A DNA stretch of 64,000 nucleotides from Pelobacter sp. UBA6093 (GCA_002435955.1 DIWZ01000006.1:149616-213615); one strand, 5' to 3'; positions 17,009-26,370 are shown, counted from the first letter of the stretch. Program-made: numbers and translations. Notes: generated by a model from the sequence alone, not told the origin.

Positions 17009-17083
17009 ATGTTGAAGCCTCGATAAGGTTCTGGGATTGCTTTCAATTAAAGTAGCATATTGCGTAACCCGGACACAATGTCC

Positions 17084-17106
17084 AGGAGTCTGTTGGACTA
17101 TCCGGG
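17084..17106. repeat. Copy (single arm) of the dispersed AGGA-CTGT-GGACTATCC repeat
   Basis: AGGAGTCTGTTGGACTATCC-GGG matches, with one T/C change, the arms of the repeats at 31889, 34505, 35411 and 38228. Only one arm is present. A small palindrome, GGACA-CAA-TGTCC (17071-17083), abuts it. It lies between the tRNA-Gly terminator and the yacG operon start. Confidence 0.65.
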
Positions 17107-17159
17107 CCGAAGCGATGCAGAGTCAATGCACAGAGATACCACAAAATCCCATAAAATCA

Positions 17160-17191
17160 AAAAAGGGGGCAGGCGATTAGCCTGACCCCTT
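17160..17191 (-). terminator. Terminator downstream of tRNA-Gly
   Basis: On the minus strand AAGGGGTCAGGC, a short AT-containing loop, and GCCTGCCCCCTTTTTT form a GC-rich stem with one mismatch followed by a run of U. It begins 9 nt beyond the tRNA 3' end. Confidence 0.88.
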
Positions 17192-17199
17192 GAATTTTT

Positions 17200-17274
<75 letters not shown>

Positions 17275-17280
17275 TCTGTG

Positions 17281-17316
17281 GGCCCGAATTATAGGAGCGC
17301 CCCTAGGTATTGTCAA
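17281..17316 (-). promoter_or_regulatory. Consensus sigma-70 promoter of tRNA-Gly, overlapping the end of cca
   Basis: Minus-strand TTGACA (17311-17316), a 17-nt spacer and TATAAT (17288-17293) are a perfect match to the vegetative consensus. The -35 box lies inside the cca coding sequence. A GC-rich discriminator (CGGGCCC) follows the -10, as in stringently controlled stable-RNA promoters. The predicted start is near 17281, 7 nt before the tRNA. Confidence 0.9.
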
Positions 17317-18637
17317 TCGATTTCTTATACTGTACCTGTAAAAACTCTCGCGCCTGCTTAACGGAATGAACTCTCCCCGCAATTTCTTCATAACGAAGGG
17401 TATGCAAGGCTTCACCTACAAGAGGGCCTGGTTCGATTCCGAGACATTGACACAGCCAGTTACCATCGACAAGATCTGTTATCGGATCTGCTGAAGCATA
17501 TTCCTCAGCAAGCGTCAACGCTCGCAATCCCAGCTGTCGACTATGGCCGGAGATACTGGAGGCCAGATACAGCAAACAGCCGACAGGATCCGGCCCAAGG
17601 CCTGAAACCCACCAGTAACGGCCACGAAATCCGCAGGCAAGATTTTGGAGTTCAAGCAGCTTCGAAGCGGCAGGAAGGTCCACATACCCTGTCAATGCCT
17701 TTGTGCTCGCACGAGCCAGTTTCATGCGAGCAATCACTCTTTGAACATCGCACATCGGTCGGTCCTGCAAGACCATGGCGAGATTGAGTAATGCCTGCCT
17801 GGGAAAACCCTCTTCAAACTCCTCCTGCATGGCATTAAAGAAAAAATCAGCATGTTCAGCAGTTGCGATACCCAGGACATTATGGCCAAACCTTGCAAGG
17901 CGCTTCAGGAGACCCGAGGGCTCCTCTGCGACGACCCACGCCCCGAATACAGGTTCCGCGGTACCGGTGACCAGCATCCCGCGCAAAGGAATTGCCGGCA
18001 TGGCCTCGTTAAAGAGAAGCCCCAGCTCTTTTCGCACCCTTTCTCCGGCAACCTCGGTCAGCAAAGGAGCCGCCGCCCGCATTGCCTTAAGGGTTGTATC
18101 ACCGAGCGTCAGATGCAAGGTTTTGCAGTGCCGCAGGCCTTTTAAAATACGCAAAGGGTCGCTTCGTAAAACATTGGCGGAGCAGATCGTCAATTGCCCC
18201 GACTTCAGATCTTCAAGCCCGCATAACGGATCATAAACGTCCGCAGGGCATATTTGGTCATGGAGGCGCACCGCGATGGCATTTACCCTGAAATCGCGCA
18301 TAGACAGGTCGGCAACAATGTCTGTGGACCGAAAAGGGCTGAAATCGCAGCATAATTCGCCATTACCAGCAGGGATAACAACACGGCTTTGGCGTCGCGG
18401 TGCGTCAAGAAAAAACCAGTGTCCAGACAAGTGGCGAGCAAGATCCCGGGCGAGGAAAGTGGGATCAAAAGGCGTGATGAAATCGAAGTCGTTGCAGGGC
18501 CTGCCAAGAAACATGTCCCTGATCGCCCCTCCGACAAGAAAGCATTGCTGCTGTGCTAAAAGCAGGCGTGAAAGTTCCCGAAGTAAAGAAATCTGATTCA
18601 GCTCGTGGCACACTTGCGGGAGAGAGCGTATCTTCAT
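17303..18637 (-). CDS. cca: CCA tRNA nucleotidyltransferase / poly(A) polymerase family protein
   Basis: This 444-residue class II nucleotidyltransferase has the head motif FLVGGAIRDMFLGRPCNDFDF near residue 34, where the Asp pair in DFD binds metal. It also has SMRDFRVNAIAV near 130, DPLCGLEDLKSGQLTICS and the RNA-binding SDPLRILKGLRH. The family includes CCA-adding enzymes, split CC- and A-adding enzymes (known in some deltaproteobacteria) and poly(A) polymerase I, and I cannot separate these by eye. No HD phosphohydrolase domain is evident. A tRNA-Gly gene with its own promoter begins 28 nt after the stop. Confidence 0.85.
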   Translation of the reverse strand: MKIRSLPQVCHELNQISLLRELSRLLLAQQQCFLVGGAIRDMFLGRPCNDFDFITPFDPTFLARDLARHLSGHWFFLDAPRRQSRVVIPAGNGELCCDFSPFRSTDIVADLSMRDFRVNAIAVRLHDQICPADVYDPLCGLEDLKSGQLTICSANVLRSDPLRILKGLRHCKTLHLTLGDTTLKAMRAAAPLLTEVAGERVRKELGLLFNEAMPAIPLRGMLVTGTAEPVFGAWVVAEEPSGLLKRLARFGHNVLGIATAEHADFFFNAMQEEFEEGFPRQALLNLAMVLQDRPMCDVQRVIARMKLARASTKALTGYVDLPAASKLLELQNLACGFRGRYWWVSGLGPDPVGCLLYLASSISGHSRQLGLRALTLAEEYASADPITDLVDGNWLCQCLGIEPGPLVGEALHTLRYEEIAGRVHSVKQAREFLQVQYKKSIDNT

Positions 18638-18660
18638 CCGTATTCCTGCCTGGAAACAGC

Positions 18661-18683
18661 AAGGCCCGCTTTTCGCGGGCCTT
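18661..18683 (-). terminator. Probable terminator after the aminotransferase gene
   Basis: AAGGCCCGC-TTTTC-GCGGGCCTT is a 9-bp GC stem 16 nt beyond the aminotransferase stop and 24 nt before the cca start. On the minus strand only two U follow directly, then GCTGTTT, so read-through into cca is possible. Confidence 0.5.
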
Positions 18684-18698
18684 TTGAAGGTTTCAGAC

Positions 18699-20003
18699 TC
18701 AGGATAGATCCCCTGCTGCCTGGTAAATCAAGGCAAACAATTCGGGTAAATCTTCCTGTTCGATACAACTGAAAGCTATACGCAAATCAGTACTGTTTAT
18801 CGCTATGGTACCTATCCCGTATTTATCCAGCAAGTGAAGCCTCAATGTTTCGGCATCGACCGTCTTGAGCTTAAGGCACATAAAATAGCCGGAATTGAAC
18901 GGATAAAACGACCATGCATCATCGAACTTCCCGCTTTCAAGGACTTCTCTGGTTTTGACAGCGCGGCCCTTCATGATCTCGAACTTCTGTTGCTTCTGGG
19001 CCTGATAATCCGAGGATTTCAATCCTTCAATGATAAAAGTTTGAGAAGGATGTGGACAGTTCGAAATTGTGCCACGAATAACACCCATCGTTTTTGATTC
19101 CAGAACCTTCAAAACGTGAGAATTTTCGGATGCCGCGCAGCCACCAAAAGTGATAAATCCGGTCCGGAAACCCCAGGCAAAATCCTCCTTGGTTGCACCG
19201 TCAATCTTGACGGCAAGAATCCGCGGATGCAGGTCGACCAGGCGGCCAAAAAGGGACTCTTTAAGACAGTCTTGATAAAACAGTCCAAAATAAGCATCGT
19301 CAGTAACCACAACGATGTTGCAACCGCTTTCGGCTTCCTGGCGTAATACTTCGACGATGGCATCCCCTTCGGCCACGCTCGGAGTATAACCGCTTGGGTT
19401 GTTGGGAAAGTTGAGCACAACTACGGCCTTGCCATGTTCTTTTGCTACAGCATGCAAAACCTGACGAAAAGCCTCAATATTATACTCACCGCTTTCTGTG
19501 AACGTCGTATGCTTGCATATCTCGCCATCACGCCGAACGCCGAAAGTCAGGTTGTAATTGCCCCACATCATGTCAGCCATAACGACCTGATCGCCTTTAT
19601 CAACGAACAGATCGGCGACAATGGAAAGCCCGTGCGTCAGGGCGTTCGTTACAATCGGATCCCCGAAAAACTTCCCGACAAGACCCGGGTTGTCCCTGAG
19701 CATTTTTTCCCGCCACAGCTTGCGAAGCTCGGGCTTGCCTGCGGGAGGTGCATAGCTATACAAATCCGAAGGATTGAAGGCTGCTAACTTTTCATGGATG
19801 CAGGGCAAGTACATGGGTTCGCCCTTTTCGGTGGCGATACCGATCGTGGCATTAAATTTGTAAGCCTTGGTTTTAGCCTCGGCGGACTGGGATAAAATCC
19901 CCCTGGGAAAATAGAGATTTTTTCCAAGCCGTGAGAGCAAATCTAAGGCAGCAGGACTTTCCTCTTCCAGCTGCTTGTTCAAGGCAATCGCCAACGGATT
20001 CAC
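18699..20003 (-). CDS. PLP-dependent class I/II aminotransferase
   Basis: This 434-residue fold-type I aminotransferase has NALTHGLSIVADLF near residue 115 for cofactor phosphate contact, NFPNNPSGYTPS near 200 (conserved Asn), VVTDDAYFGLFY near 245 (Asp that holds the pyridine ring) and the Schiff-base Lys in KIDGATKEDFAWGFRTGF near 275. The C-terminal Arg for the substrate carboxylate lies in TDLRIAFSCIE. The substrate is unknown; the sequence resembles aromatic or aspartate-type enzymes. Translation starts at GTG with GGAGG 7 nt upstream. A sigma-70 promoter precedes it at 20060-20088. Confidence 0.88.
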   Translation of the reverse strand: MNPLAIALNKQLEEESPAALDLLSRLGKNLYFPRGILSQSAEAKTKAYKFNATIGIATEKGEPMYLPCIHEKLAAFNPSDLYSYAPPAGKPELRKLWREKMLRDNPGLVGKFFGDPIVTNALTHGLSIVADLFVDKGDQVVMADMMWGNYNLTFGVRRDGEICKHTTFTESGEYNIEAFRQVLHAVAKEHGKAVVVLNFPNNPSGYTPSVAEGDAIVEVLRQEAESGCNIVVVTDDAYFGLFYQDCLKESLFGRLVDLHPRILAVKIDGATKEDFAWGFRTGFITFGGCAASENSHVLKVLESKTMGVIRGTISNCPHPSQTFIIEGLKSSDYQAQKQQKFEIMKGRAVKTREVLESGKFDDAWSFYPFNSGYFMCLKLKTVDAETLRLHLLDKYGIGTIAINSTDLRIAFSCIEQEDLPELFALIYQAAGDLS

Positions 20004-20052
20004 GGTGTTTCCTCCCCCAATTTTAGTTTTTGGCTAATCTGTCGATACCGGC

Positions 20053-20088
20053 GGTGCGCATTAGAACAAGAATATCCCTTTTTTTCAA
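20053..20088 (-). promoter_or_regulatory. Sigma-70 promoter of the aminotransferase gene
   Basis: Minus-strand TTGAAA (20083-20088), a 17-nt spacer and TCTAAT (20060-20065) each differ from consensus at one base. The predicted start near 20053 leaves a 50-nt leader before the GTG start codon. Confidence 0.65.
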
Positions 20089-20103
20089 CGGAAATGTTTT
20101 CTC

Positions 20104-20627
20104 TTTGAAAAGCTTTTTTTGCTAGAGTTTTTCACTGTTGCGCCACTGCAGATCCGGGGGACTTTCAAGTCGCAGAAAAGTCATGCAATGCCTGCACTTT
20201 CCTCTGGATTTCCACCTGATTATGCGGACGGGATACAAAGATATTACCATGCCTGTACTGAAAATGTACTTACCGCGGAAAGTACCTCTGGCTGGTTTTA
20301 AAATATCAGGCCATCCCAGGTCTACTCGAGAATGCCATCAAGAATCGCCCAACAACGACCTCTGATCGCAAGATTCATCGCGGGTTGTCTAATCCTGGCG
20401 GTGAAATGTGAGAAGCTCGGATTCTGTAGCGAGGGGGGGCTTCGACAACCCGCACAGCGGGTTTTGAAAGCAAACCAGGGGAGTCAAGCAATTGGCAGGT
20501 TAAAGCAAACCGTTCAACTTTAAATGGGTGATTTCTCCCGAAGGAGAAATCACCAAAACGGCTGGAATAAATAAAGGCATATTCGCCTGGCATCATTGTC
20601 CATCCTTTACACGAGGCACAATGCATA
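20104..20627. other. Non-coding stretch with a strong 12-bp hairpin
   Basis: No convincing gene is present. At 20527-20554 GGTGATTTCTCC and GGAGAAATCACC form a perfect 12-bp stem with a CGAA tetraloop and no U tract on either side. Further left, CGGGTTGTC near 20381 and GACAACCCG near 20447 are an inverted pair about 65 bp apart. These may mark a small structured RNA or a degraded repeat. Confidence 0.5.
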
Positions 20628-20656
20628 AAAAAAAGGTGAAGCTTTCGCTTCACCTT
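20625..20656 (-). terminator. Terminator downstream of tRNA-Gln
   Basis: A perfect 10-bp stem, AAGGTGAAGC with GCTTCACCTT, and a 4-nt loop are followed on the minus strand by eight U. It lies 60 nt beyond the tRNA 3' end. Confidence 0.9.
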
Positions 20657-20716
20657 GTGGCCGCCCCTCGGGACAACCCAAACTTTATGGAGACACGCTG
20701 AACAACGTGTTTTATT

Positions 20717-20790
20717 TGGCTGGGAGACAAGGATTCGAACCTTGGTTGACGGAGTCAGAGTCCGTAGTCCTGCCGCTAGACGATCTCCCA
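20717..20790 (-). tRNA. tRNA-Gln (anticodon CTG)
   Basis: The minus strand gives acceptor TGGGAGA with TCTCCCA, D-arm TCTAGCGGCAGGA, anticodon arm ACGGA-CTCTGAC-TCCGT with anticodon CTG, T-arm GGTTCGAATCC, discriminator G and encoded CCA. A TTGACA-N17-TAAAAA promoter lies at 20803-20831 and a terminator at 20633-20656. Confidence 0.95.
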
Positions 20791-20802
20791 AAAGCGAGGC
20801 AA

Positions 20803-20831
20803 TTTTTAACAAAGCTGACCGTCAGTGTCAA
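20803..20831 (-). promoter_or_regulatory. Sigma-70 promoter of tRNA-Gln
   Basis: Minus-strand TTGACA (20826-20831), 17-nt spacer and TAAAAA (20803-20808). The -35 box is consensus and the -10 matches at four of six positions. The predicted start is a few bases before the tRNA. Confidence 0.65.
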
Positions 20832-20921
20832 GAAGAAAAAATATTTATTTCAAAAAGTCTCTTCCTGCCCCTCCATGCATGGCGCAACACGCCATGCATG
20901 TAAAAAACCACCCAAAGGTGT

Positions 20922-23597
20922 TCAAAGAGCGTTTTCCTCGGATTTTACCAAACAACGTTCAACAATTTCTCTCAAGTCACCAGAAAGTCCCTCCACCGAG
21001 GAAATCTCTTCCAGTTGTTGTCTCATCATTGTGCTTCTGGACTTATCGTAACGCTTCCAGGTACTGAATGCTCCGGCCAGGGTTGCGGCAACCTGAGGAT
21101 TAAGTCGATCGATTTTTACGACATACTCGGCAATCAGCTGATATCCTGAGCCATCGGTACGATGGAACCCACCAGGATTACCGCGGGCAAAAGCATGCAA
21201 AACCGAACGCACTCGATTGGGATTACGCAAATTAAAATCCTGATGATTCAACAATACCTGCAATCTCTCAAATACAAAAGGATGGCGTGCAGTGGTCTGC
21301 ACGGCAAACCATTTGTCGAGCACCAACGGAATATGCCGCGCCTGTAGGTAAAATTTCGTCAGCGCAGCAGGGCCTTCCACCGTCTCGCTTTCTGCCAGAA
21401 GAGCCAATAACGCAAGGCGGTCCGTCATGTTATCTGCATCATCCAACCAACCCAGGACTTTCAGCCAGAAGTTTTCTTTTGGATGGGCCGCAAGATAACC
21501 GAGGCAAACATTTTTCAGGGCTCGGCAACCCACCTCTTTGGGGGAAATGCCATAGAGACCGGCATTTTCCTCGACACACTCCTGCCAGGTCGCCTGCCAT
21601 TCACTATAAAGCTGAATGGATAACATTTCGCGAATCTTTTGACGCGCCAACAAAATCCCGTCGATATCTATTCGGGGACGTTGATCGATCAGGTAATTTT
21701 CGCTGGGAAGCATCAACATCTGTGCAGCCAGCCCCCGATCCTCACGGCTTGACCGCAGAACTTCACGAAAAGCGTCCAACAGAACAGAGTCAACTTGAAC
21801 CGCCCTTCCCGCCCGGAAACTATCAACGCCACGCATGATAACACGCGAAGTCAACTGTTGAGTGGCATCCCAACGGTTGAAGGCATCGGTATCGTGAACC
21901 ATTAAAAACATCAGATCCCGGTCGGAGTATTCATATGAAAGTTTCACGGGAGCTGAAAAATTCCGCAACAGGGATGGAACAGGTGGACACGGAACTTTCT
22001 CAAAGTGAAAAGTCTGTTCTTTTTTGCGAAGGGACAATACAGTGGTGGTATTTGAAACGACGCTGTTGTCGCCCATCAGATAAAGAGGTATCTCACGACC
22101 TGCAGAATTCAGCAATCCGACCGCCACCGGTATATGCAGCGGTTTTTTCTCTGGCTGGTCTGGCGTCGGCGGACATTCCTGGCGAAGAGTCAAACTGTAT
22201 ATCTGTTTAATTGGGTCATAGTTACCCGTTGCATGAATATGTGGCGTACCTGCCTGGCTGTACCACAATCGAAACTGGGCAAGATCGATATGCGATGCAT
22301 CTTCCATGGCGCCAAGAAAATCCTCAATAGTCACCGCCCGCCCGTCAAACCGTTCAAAATAGAGTTCAAGTGCTTTTCGAAATCCCTGCGTGCCTACCAG
22401 ATTGCACAGCATGCGAATAACTTCAGCGCCCTTTTCATAAACGGTAGCAGTGTAAAAGTTATTGATTTCCTGGTAGGCTTCAGGACGCACCGGGTGCGCC
22501 AGCGGTCCGGAATCTTCCGCAAACTGGATCGTCCGCAGCTGTCGCACATCAGAGATGCGTTTTAGAGATTTGGAAACCTGGTCGGCGGAAAATTCCTGAT
22601 CCCTGAAAACAGTCAACCCCTCCTTGAGACTGAGTTGAAACCAGTCCCGGCAGGTGACGCGATTACCCGTCCAGTTATGGAAGTATTCGTGTGCAACGAC
22701 CTCTTCAATGGCCTGAAAGTCTGCGTCCGTGGCAGTATTTACGTCTGCCAGCACGTACTTTGAGTTAAAGATGTTGAGACCTTTGTTTTCCATTGCTCCC
22801 ATGTTGAAATCATCAACAGCTACGATCATGTAAAGATCGAGGTCGTATTCGAGCCCAAAAATTTCTTCATCCCATTGCATGGCTTTTTTGAGTGCTGCCA
22901 GCGCATGCTTCCCTCGCCCGACATTATGGCGTTCCAGGTAGATGCGCAATTCTACCTGGCGGCCTGAACGTGTAATAAACGAATCCTCTTCGCAGGCAAT
23001 GTCTCCTGCAACCAGCGCAAACAGATAACTTGGTTTAGGAAAGGGATCATGCCAGACAGCCTGATGTCGACCTTCTTCAAGATCCTCGGATTTAACCAGA
23101 TTGCCGTTGGAGAGCAGTACCGGATAACACTTTTTATCTGCCACGATGGTGGTGGTAAACGTGGTCATGACATCGGGTCGATCCGGGAAAAAAGTTATGC
23201 GACGGAACCCTTCCGCTTCGCATTGCGTGCAAAACATCCCCCCCGATCGATACAACCCTTCCAAAGCCGTATTATCCTGAGGGCGGATGAGAACCGTGGT
23301 TTCCAGCTGAAAAACATCCGGGGGATGCAGGACAAGAAGACCCCGATGATCCTGAAAAAAAGCATGCCCAGGGACGTTTTCCCCATCAATTCGCATGGAT
23401 TGCAGGGTCAAATCCGTGCCATGCAGAAAAAGCGCGCTGCTTTGGTTCTGGCATGCAGGGTTGCGACGTAAAGCCATGCGTGTCCTGACAACCGCATGCG
23501 CCTCAGTGAGGTCAAACCGTAAGTTCACATCATCAACCAGAAACGGCGGAACCGTGTAATCTGCCAAATATACGGTTTTAGAAATGGATTCTGTCAT
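20922..23597 (-). CDS. pepN: Aminopeptidase N (M1 family)
   Basis: This 891-residue zinc metallopeptidase removes N-terminal residues from peptides in the cytoplasm. The substrate-binding GAMEN motif lies in MGAMENKGLNIFN near 266. The zinc site is HEYFH near 301 followed by an 18-residue gap and E in LKEGLTVFRDQEFS. The length and C-terminal HEAT-like domain match the E. coli PepN subclass (about 870 residues). No signal peptide is visible. It is monocistronic in appearance, 176 nt downstream of gltX. Confidence 0.96.
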   Translation of the reverse strand: MTESISKTVYLADYTVPPFLVDDVNLRFDLTEAHAVVRTRMALRRNPACQNQSSALFLHGTDLTLQSMRIDGENVPGHAFFQDHRGLLVLHPPDVFQLETTVLIRPQDNTALEGLYRSGGMFCTQCEAEGFRRITFFPDRPDVMTTFTTTIVADKKCYPVLLSNGNLVKSEDLEEGRHQAVWHDPFPKPSYLFALVAGDIACEEDSFITRSGRQVELRIYLERHNVGRGKHALAALKKAMQWDEEIFGLEYDLDLYMIVAVDDFNMGAMENKGLNIFNSKYVLADVNTATDADFQAIEEVVAHEYFHNWTGNRVTCRDWFQLSLKEGLTVFRDQEFSADQVSKSLKRISDVRQLRTIQFAEDSGPLAHPVRPEAYQEINNFYTATVYEKGAEVIRMLCNLVGTQGFRKALELYFERFDGRAVTIEDFLGAMEDASHIDLAQFRLWYSQAGTPHIHATGNYDPIKQIYSLTLRQECPPTPDQPEKKPLHIPVAVGLLNSAGREIPLYLMGDNSVVSNTTTVLSLRKKEQTFHFEKVPCPPVPSLLRNFSAPVKLSYEYSDRDLMFLMVHDTDAFNRWDATQQLTSRVIMRGVDSFRAGRAVQVDSVLLDAFREVLRSSREDRGLAAQMLMLPSENYLIDQRPRIDIDGILLARQKIREMLSIQLYSEWQATWQECVEENAGLYGISPKEVGCRALKNVCLGYLAAHPKENFWLKVLGWLDDADNMTDRLALLALLAESETVEGPAALTKFYLQARHIPLVLDKWFAVQTTARHPFVFERLQVLLNHQDFNLRNPNRVRSVLHAFARGNPGGFHRTDGSGYQLIAEYVVKIDRLNPQVAATLAGAFSTWKRYDKSRSTMMRQQLEEISSVEGLSGDLREIVERCLVKSEENAL

Positions 23598-23773
23598 TCA
23601 AAAGCCCCCATGGAATTGAACAAAACTTTCTAGTTTTCATCCGGAAACGGCCCTTTTCCCCAATCTCGGCGTCACTCCGGTTTCTCTCCGTGCCCAAACA
23701 AAACAGGGCGCTTCGCCGGATCGATAATCGGAAAAGCACCCCGTGTGTATGACGAACTGCATCTACCCTGTGC

Positions 23774-25174
23774 TCAATCGCAAAGTCGAGCGACAGCACC
23801 CTGTAATCGCGCAAGCGTTTTTTCGCGGCCGAGAATCTCCATGATAACGCAGATACTCGGTCCGTTGGTGCTCCCGGTCAGGGCAACCCTTGCAGGTTGT
23901 GCTAGTTTGCCGAATTTCAATCCGGTGGCCTGAAGAACTCCTTTAAAAACCTCGTCCAGAACCTCCTCTTTCCAGTCGTGGCAGGCCTCAAGCGCAGCGA
24001 ACAGGGTTTCGAATATTTCCCCGATATCCCTGGTAAGGAATTTTGCCGCGGCAGTTTCATCGAATTGAACTTCGGTACCAAAAAAACATTGAGCCTGCTG
24101 GGCCATTTCGACCAGGGTTTTGGAACGGTCCTGGAGCGCCACGACAATGGCCTCAAGCTCGGGACCGGGGGAAACTTCAATGCCTTCTTGTTTTAAATGC
24201 TCGCAAAGCAATACAGCGAGCCGGGCCGGGTGACCGGTTTTGATGTAATGGCTGTTAAGCCACAAAAGTTTTTCAGGGTTGAAAACACTGGCCGATTTTC
24301 CGACATTCTCTAGACTGAACAGATTGATCAGCTCTTCCATGGAAAAAATTTCCTGGTCGCCATGTGACCAGCCGAGACGAACCAGGTAGTTTACCAAAGC
24401 CTCGGGCAGATATCCCATATCCCTGTAGGCCATAACGGAGGTGGCGCCATGGCGCTTGGACAAGCGGCTCTTGTCAGCCCCGAGAATCATCGGTACGTGA
24501 GCGAATTCGGGCACTGGATACCCGAGGGCTTCATACAGCATGATCTGGCGAGGAGTATTGTTAATATGATCATCGCCACGCAGAACGAGATTTATTTTCA
24601 TCTCCGCATCATCGACCACAACGACAAAATTATAGGTCGGGGTACTATCGGTGCGCTGAAGGATCAAATCATCCAGCTCTTCGTTTTGAAAGGTAATGTC
24701 GCCTTTGATGCGATCGTTGAAAGTGGTCGCGCCTTCCTGGGGCGCTTTGAATCGAACCACGTACGGCTGGTTTTCGATCGTGGCCTGGCGTTGCCTGCAT
24801 GTACCATCGTACTTGGGTTTACGCCCCTGCGTAAGAGCCAGTTCACGTTTTTGTTCGAGTTCCTCTGCCGTGCAATAACAGCGATACGCTTTACCTTCGG
24901 TAACAAGTTGCTGGATTTTGGCGCGATATAAATCGAATCGGTCTGACTGATAGACCGGTCCTTCGTCGCAGGCCATGCCTAGCCAATCCATGGCCTGCAA
25001 AATGGCATCTACCGATTCTTGAGTCGAACGGGCCACATCCGTGTCCTCAATCCTGAGAACAAAAGTACCTTGCTCTTTGCGGGCCAGTAGGAAATTGAAC
25101 AGAGCGGTTCTTGCCCCTCCGATATGTAGATAGCCTGTAGGACTGGGCGCAAACCTGACGCGCAACTTGGACAT
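23774..25174 (-). CDS. gltX: Glutamate--tRNA ligase
   Basis: GltX charges tRNA-Glu, and in many bacteria lacking GlnRS also tRNA-Gln. The 466-residue class I synthetase has the HIGH-type FAPSPTGYLHIGGARTALFN at the N-terminus and the KMSKS-type DKSRLSKRHGA near 238. A Cys pair resembling the zinc site lies in YRCYCTAEE. I chose the ATG at 25174, with GGAG 6 nt upstream; the frame extends to 25243 without a ribosome site and would cross the terminator hairpin at 25205-25227. Discriminating and non-discriminating forms cannot be separated here. Confidence 0.96.
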   Translation of the reverse strand: MSKLRVRFAPSPTGYLHIGGARTALFNFLLARKEQGTFVLRIEDTDVARSTQESVDAILQAMDWLGMACDEGPVYQSDRFDLYRAKIQQLVTEGKAYRCYCTAEELEQKRELALTQGRKPKYDGTCRQRQATIENQPYVVRFKAPQEGATTFNDRIKGDITFQNEELDDLILQRTDSTPTYNFVVVVDDAEMKINLVLRGDDHINNTPRQIMLYEALGYPVPEFAHVPMILGADKSRLSKRHGATSVMAYRDMGYLPEALVNYLVRLGWSHGDQEIFSMEELINLFSLENVGKSASVFNPEKLLWLNSHYIKTGHPARLAVLLCEHLKQEGIEVSPGPELEAIVVALQDRSKTLVEMAQQAQCFFGTEVQFDETAAAKFLTRDIGEIFETLFAALEACHDWKEEVLDEVFKGVLQATGLKFGKLAQPARVALTGSTNGPSICVIMEILGREKTLARLQGAVARLCD

Positions 25175-25204
25175 CACATTCTCCTGTAAACGTAAAAATA
25201 ACAA

Positions 25205-25227
25205 TGGGCTGTCAGTTGGACAGCCCA
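25205..25227 (-). terminator. Terminator after the MEMO-like gene, or gltX leader hairpin
   Basis: TGGGCTGTC and GACAGCCCA form a perfect 9-bp stem with a 5-nt loop, followed on the minus strand by TTGTTATTTTTA. It lies 61 nt after the MEMO-like stop and 30 nt before the gltX start, so it may also act as an attenuator. Confidence 0.6.
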
Positions 25228-25288
25228 CACTTTTATACTGCAACGGCTATATCTTGACAAGAAGTATTTGGTTAAATGACGGGCCCGA

Positions 25289-26092
25289 CTATTCGACAAT
25301 AACCCCCGCATAGCCGACAACCTCGGACTGATCACCGGTAACGTCGCCAGAATTTCCATAACAAACCAGACTGCCTTTTTTGGCGCCAAGATATCTGGCA
25401 GCGGCCAGCATGACCACAGTGGAAACGACCCCACACATACTGATATGTTCGCTGGTGACGGTTCGGTACAACCCTTCCGGATCAAGGGCGCAGACATGGT
25501 CAAGTGCCATCCGATCCTTTTTGCGAGCAGAATTACCAGGTTCATAATGGGTCATGTCTGAACTGGCGACGATCAGGGTTGGCTCCGATTCTGTCTCAAG
25601 AGCCCTACCGATAGCTTCGCCTAAGGACAATAATTCTTCAAGCGGGACGGGGGCAAGACATAGAGGTACAATCTTGGCGCTGGGAGCTTTTACTTGAATG
25701 AAGGGAATCTGAACTTCCAGAGAATGTTCAAAACGATGTGCGAGGTCATCAGCTACCAAACGAGGATATGCTTTGAGAATTTTATCTGCGAGATTTTCAG
25801 CAATCAGGACTTCTCCCAGCGGAGTCACCCAACTTCCCCTGGTGAAAATGGCCAAGGATTCTCCATAACCGGTATGATTCGGTCCGATAACAAGCACCCT
25901 TGAAGGGATATTCACCTCACCAAAAGTCCGACCTGCGAAGCTTCCGGAAAAAACATACCCGGCATGCGGAACCATAAGTCCGTGCACTGTTCTCGAAGCT
26001 GCGGTCTTATCGAGAAACCCCTCCACCATGGAACGCAAGCTTTCCGGATCTGCAGGATAAAACTGACCAGCAACAGCAGGCATGCGACGCAT
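25289..26092 (-). CDS. amrB: AmmeMemoRadiSam system protein B (MEMO-like family)
   Basis: The 267-residue protein matches the MEMO family: MPAVAGQFYPADP at the start, GLMVPHAGYVFSGSFAG near 46 (metal-ligand His), VIGPNHTGYG near 75, SLEVQIPFIQ near 120 and VASSDMTHYEPG near 180. The fold resembles class III extradiol dioxygenases. In many anaerobes it is encoded with a radical SAM partner and AMMECR1, neither of which is next to it here, and its role is not established. The ATG at 26092 has GGAGG 5 nt upstream; I rejected the longer frame to 26134. Confidence 0.85.
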   Translation of the reverse strand: MRRMPAVAGQFYPADPESLRSMVEGFLDKTAASRTVHGLMVPHAGYVFSGSFAGRTFGEVNIPSRVLVIGPNHTGYGESLAIFTRGSWVTPLGEVLIAENLADKILKAYPRLVADDLAHRFEHSLEVQIPFIQVKAPSAKIVPLCLAPVPLEELLSLGEAIGRALETESEPTLIVASSDMTHYEPGNSARKKDRMALDHVCALDPEGLYRTVTSEHISMCGVVSTVVMLAAARYLGAKKGSLVCYGNSGDVTGDQSEVVGYAGVIVE

Positions 26093-26322
26093 AACAACCT
26101 CCCTGTCCACTGAATAAGGGGCTTTTCTCGACATAACACCCAGGAGGTGGAAGCCTGTTTCGCCATGCTCTTCGTGGACGTTTCACTTTATCATGAATCA
26201 TCTCTTTAGCAATCCCCACGCTCTGTAGTGCAGAATGGTGATTATGAAATTCAGGGTGAAGAGCGAAGCCAGTGTTCCTGTGGTACGCCTTTTTGCACTG
26301 GCGAGGTGTTGTCTCTGTTTGG

Positions 26323-26359
26323 AGAAAAAAAAGAGCCGGCGAAATGATCGCCGGCTCTT
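26323..26359 (-). terminator. Terminator downstream of tRNA-Cys
   Basis: AAGAGCCGGCGA with TCGCCGGCTCTT forms a 12-bp stem with a 5-nt loop, followed by a run of U on the minus strand, 12 nt beyond the tRNA. Confidence 0.92.
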
Positions 26360-26370
26360 TTAATTTTTTA

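Noticed and set aside
17009..17083. A preQ1 riboswitch upstream of the yacG-queD-queE operon
   Set aside because: The expected short stem with an A-rich 3' tail ending near the ribosome site is not seen; the only structure is a small GGACA-TGTCC palindrome.
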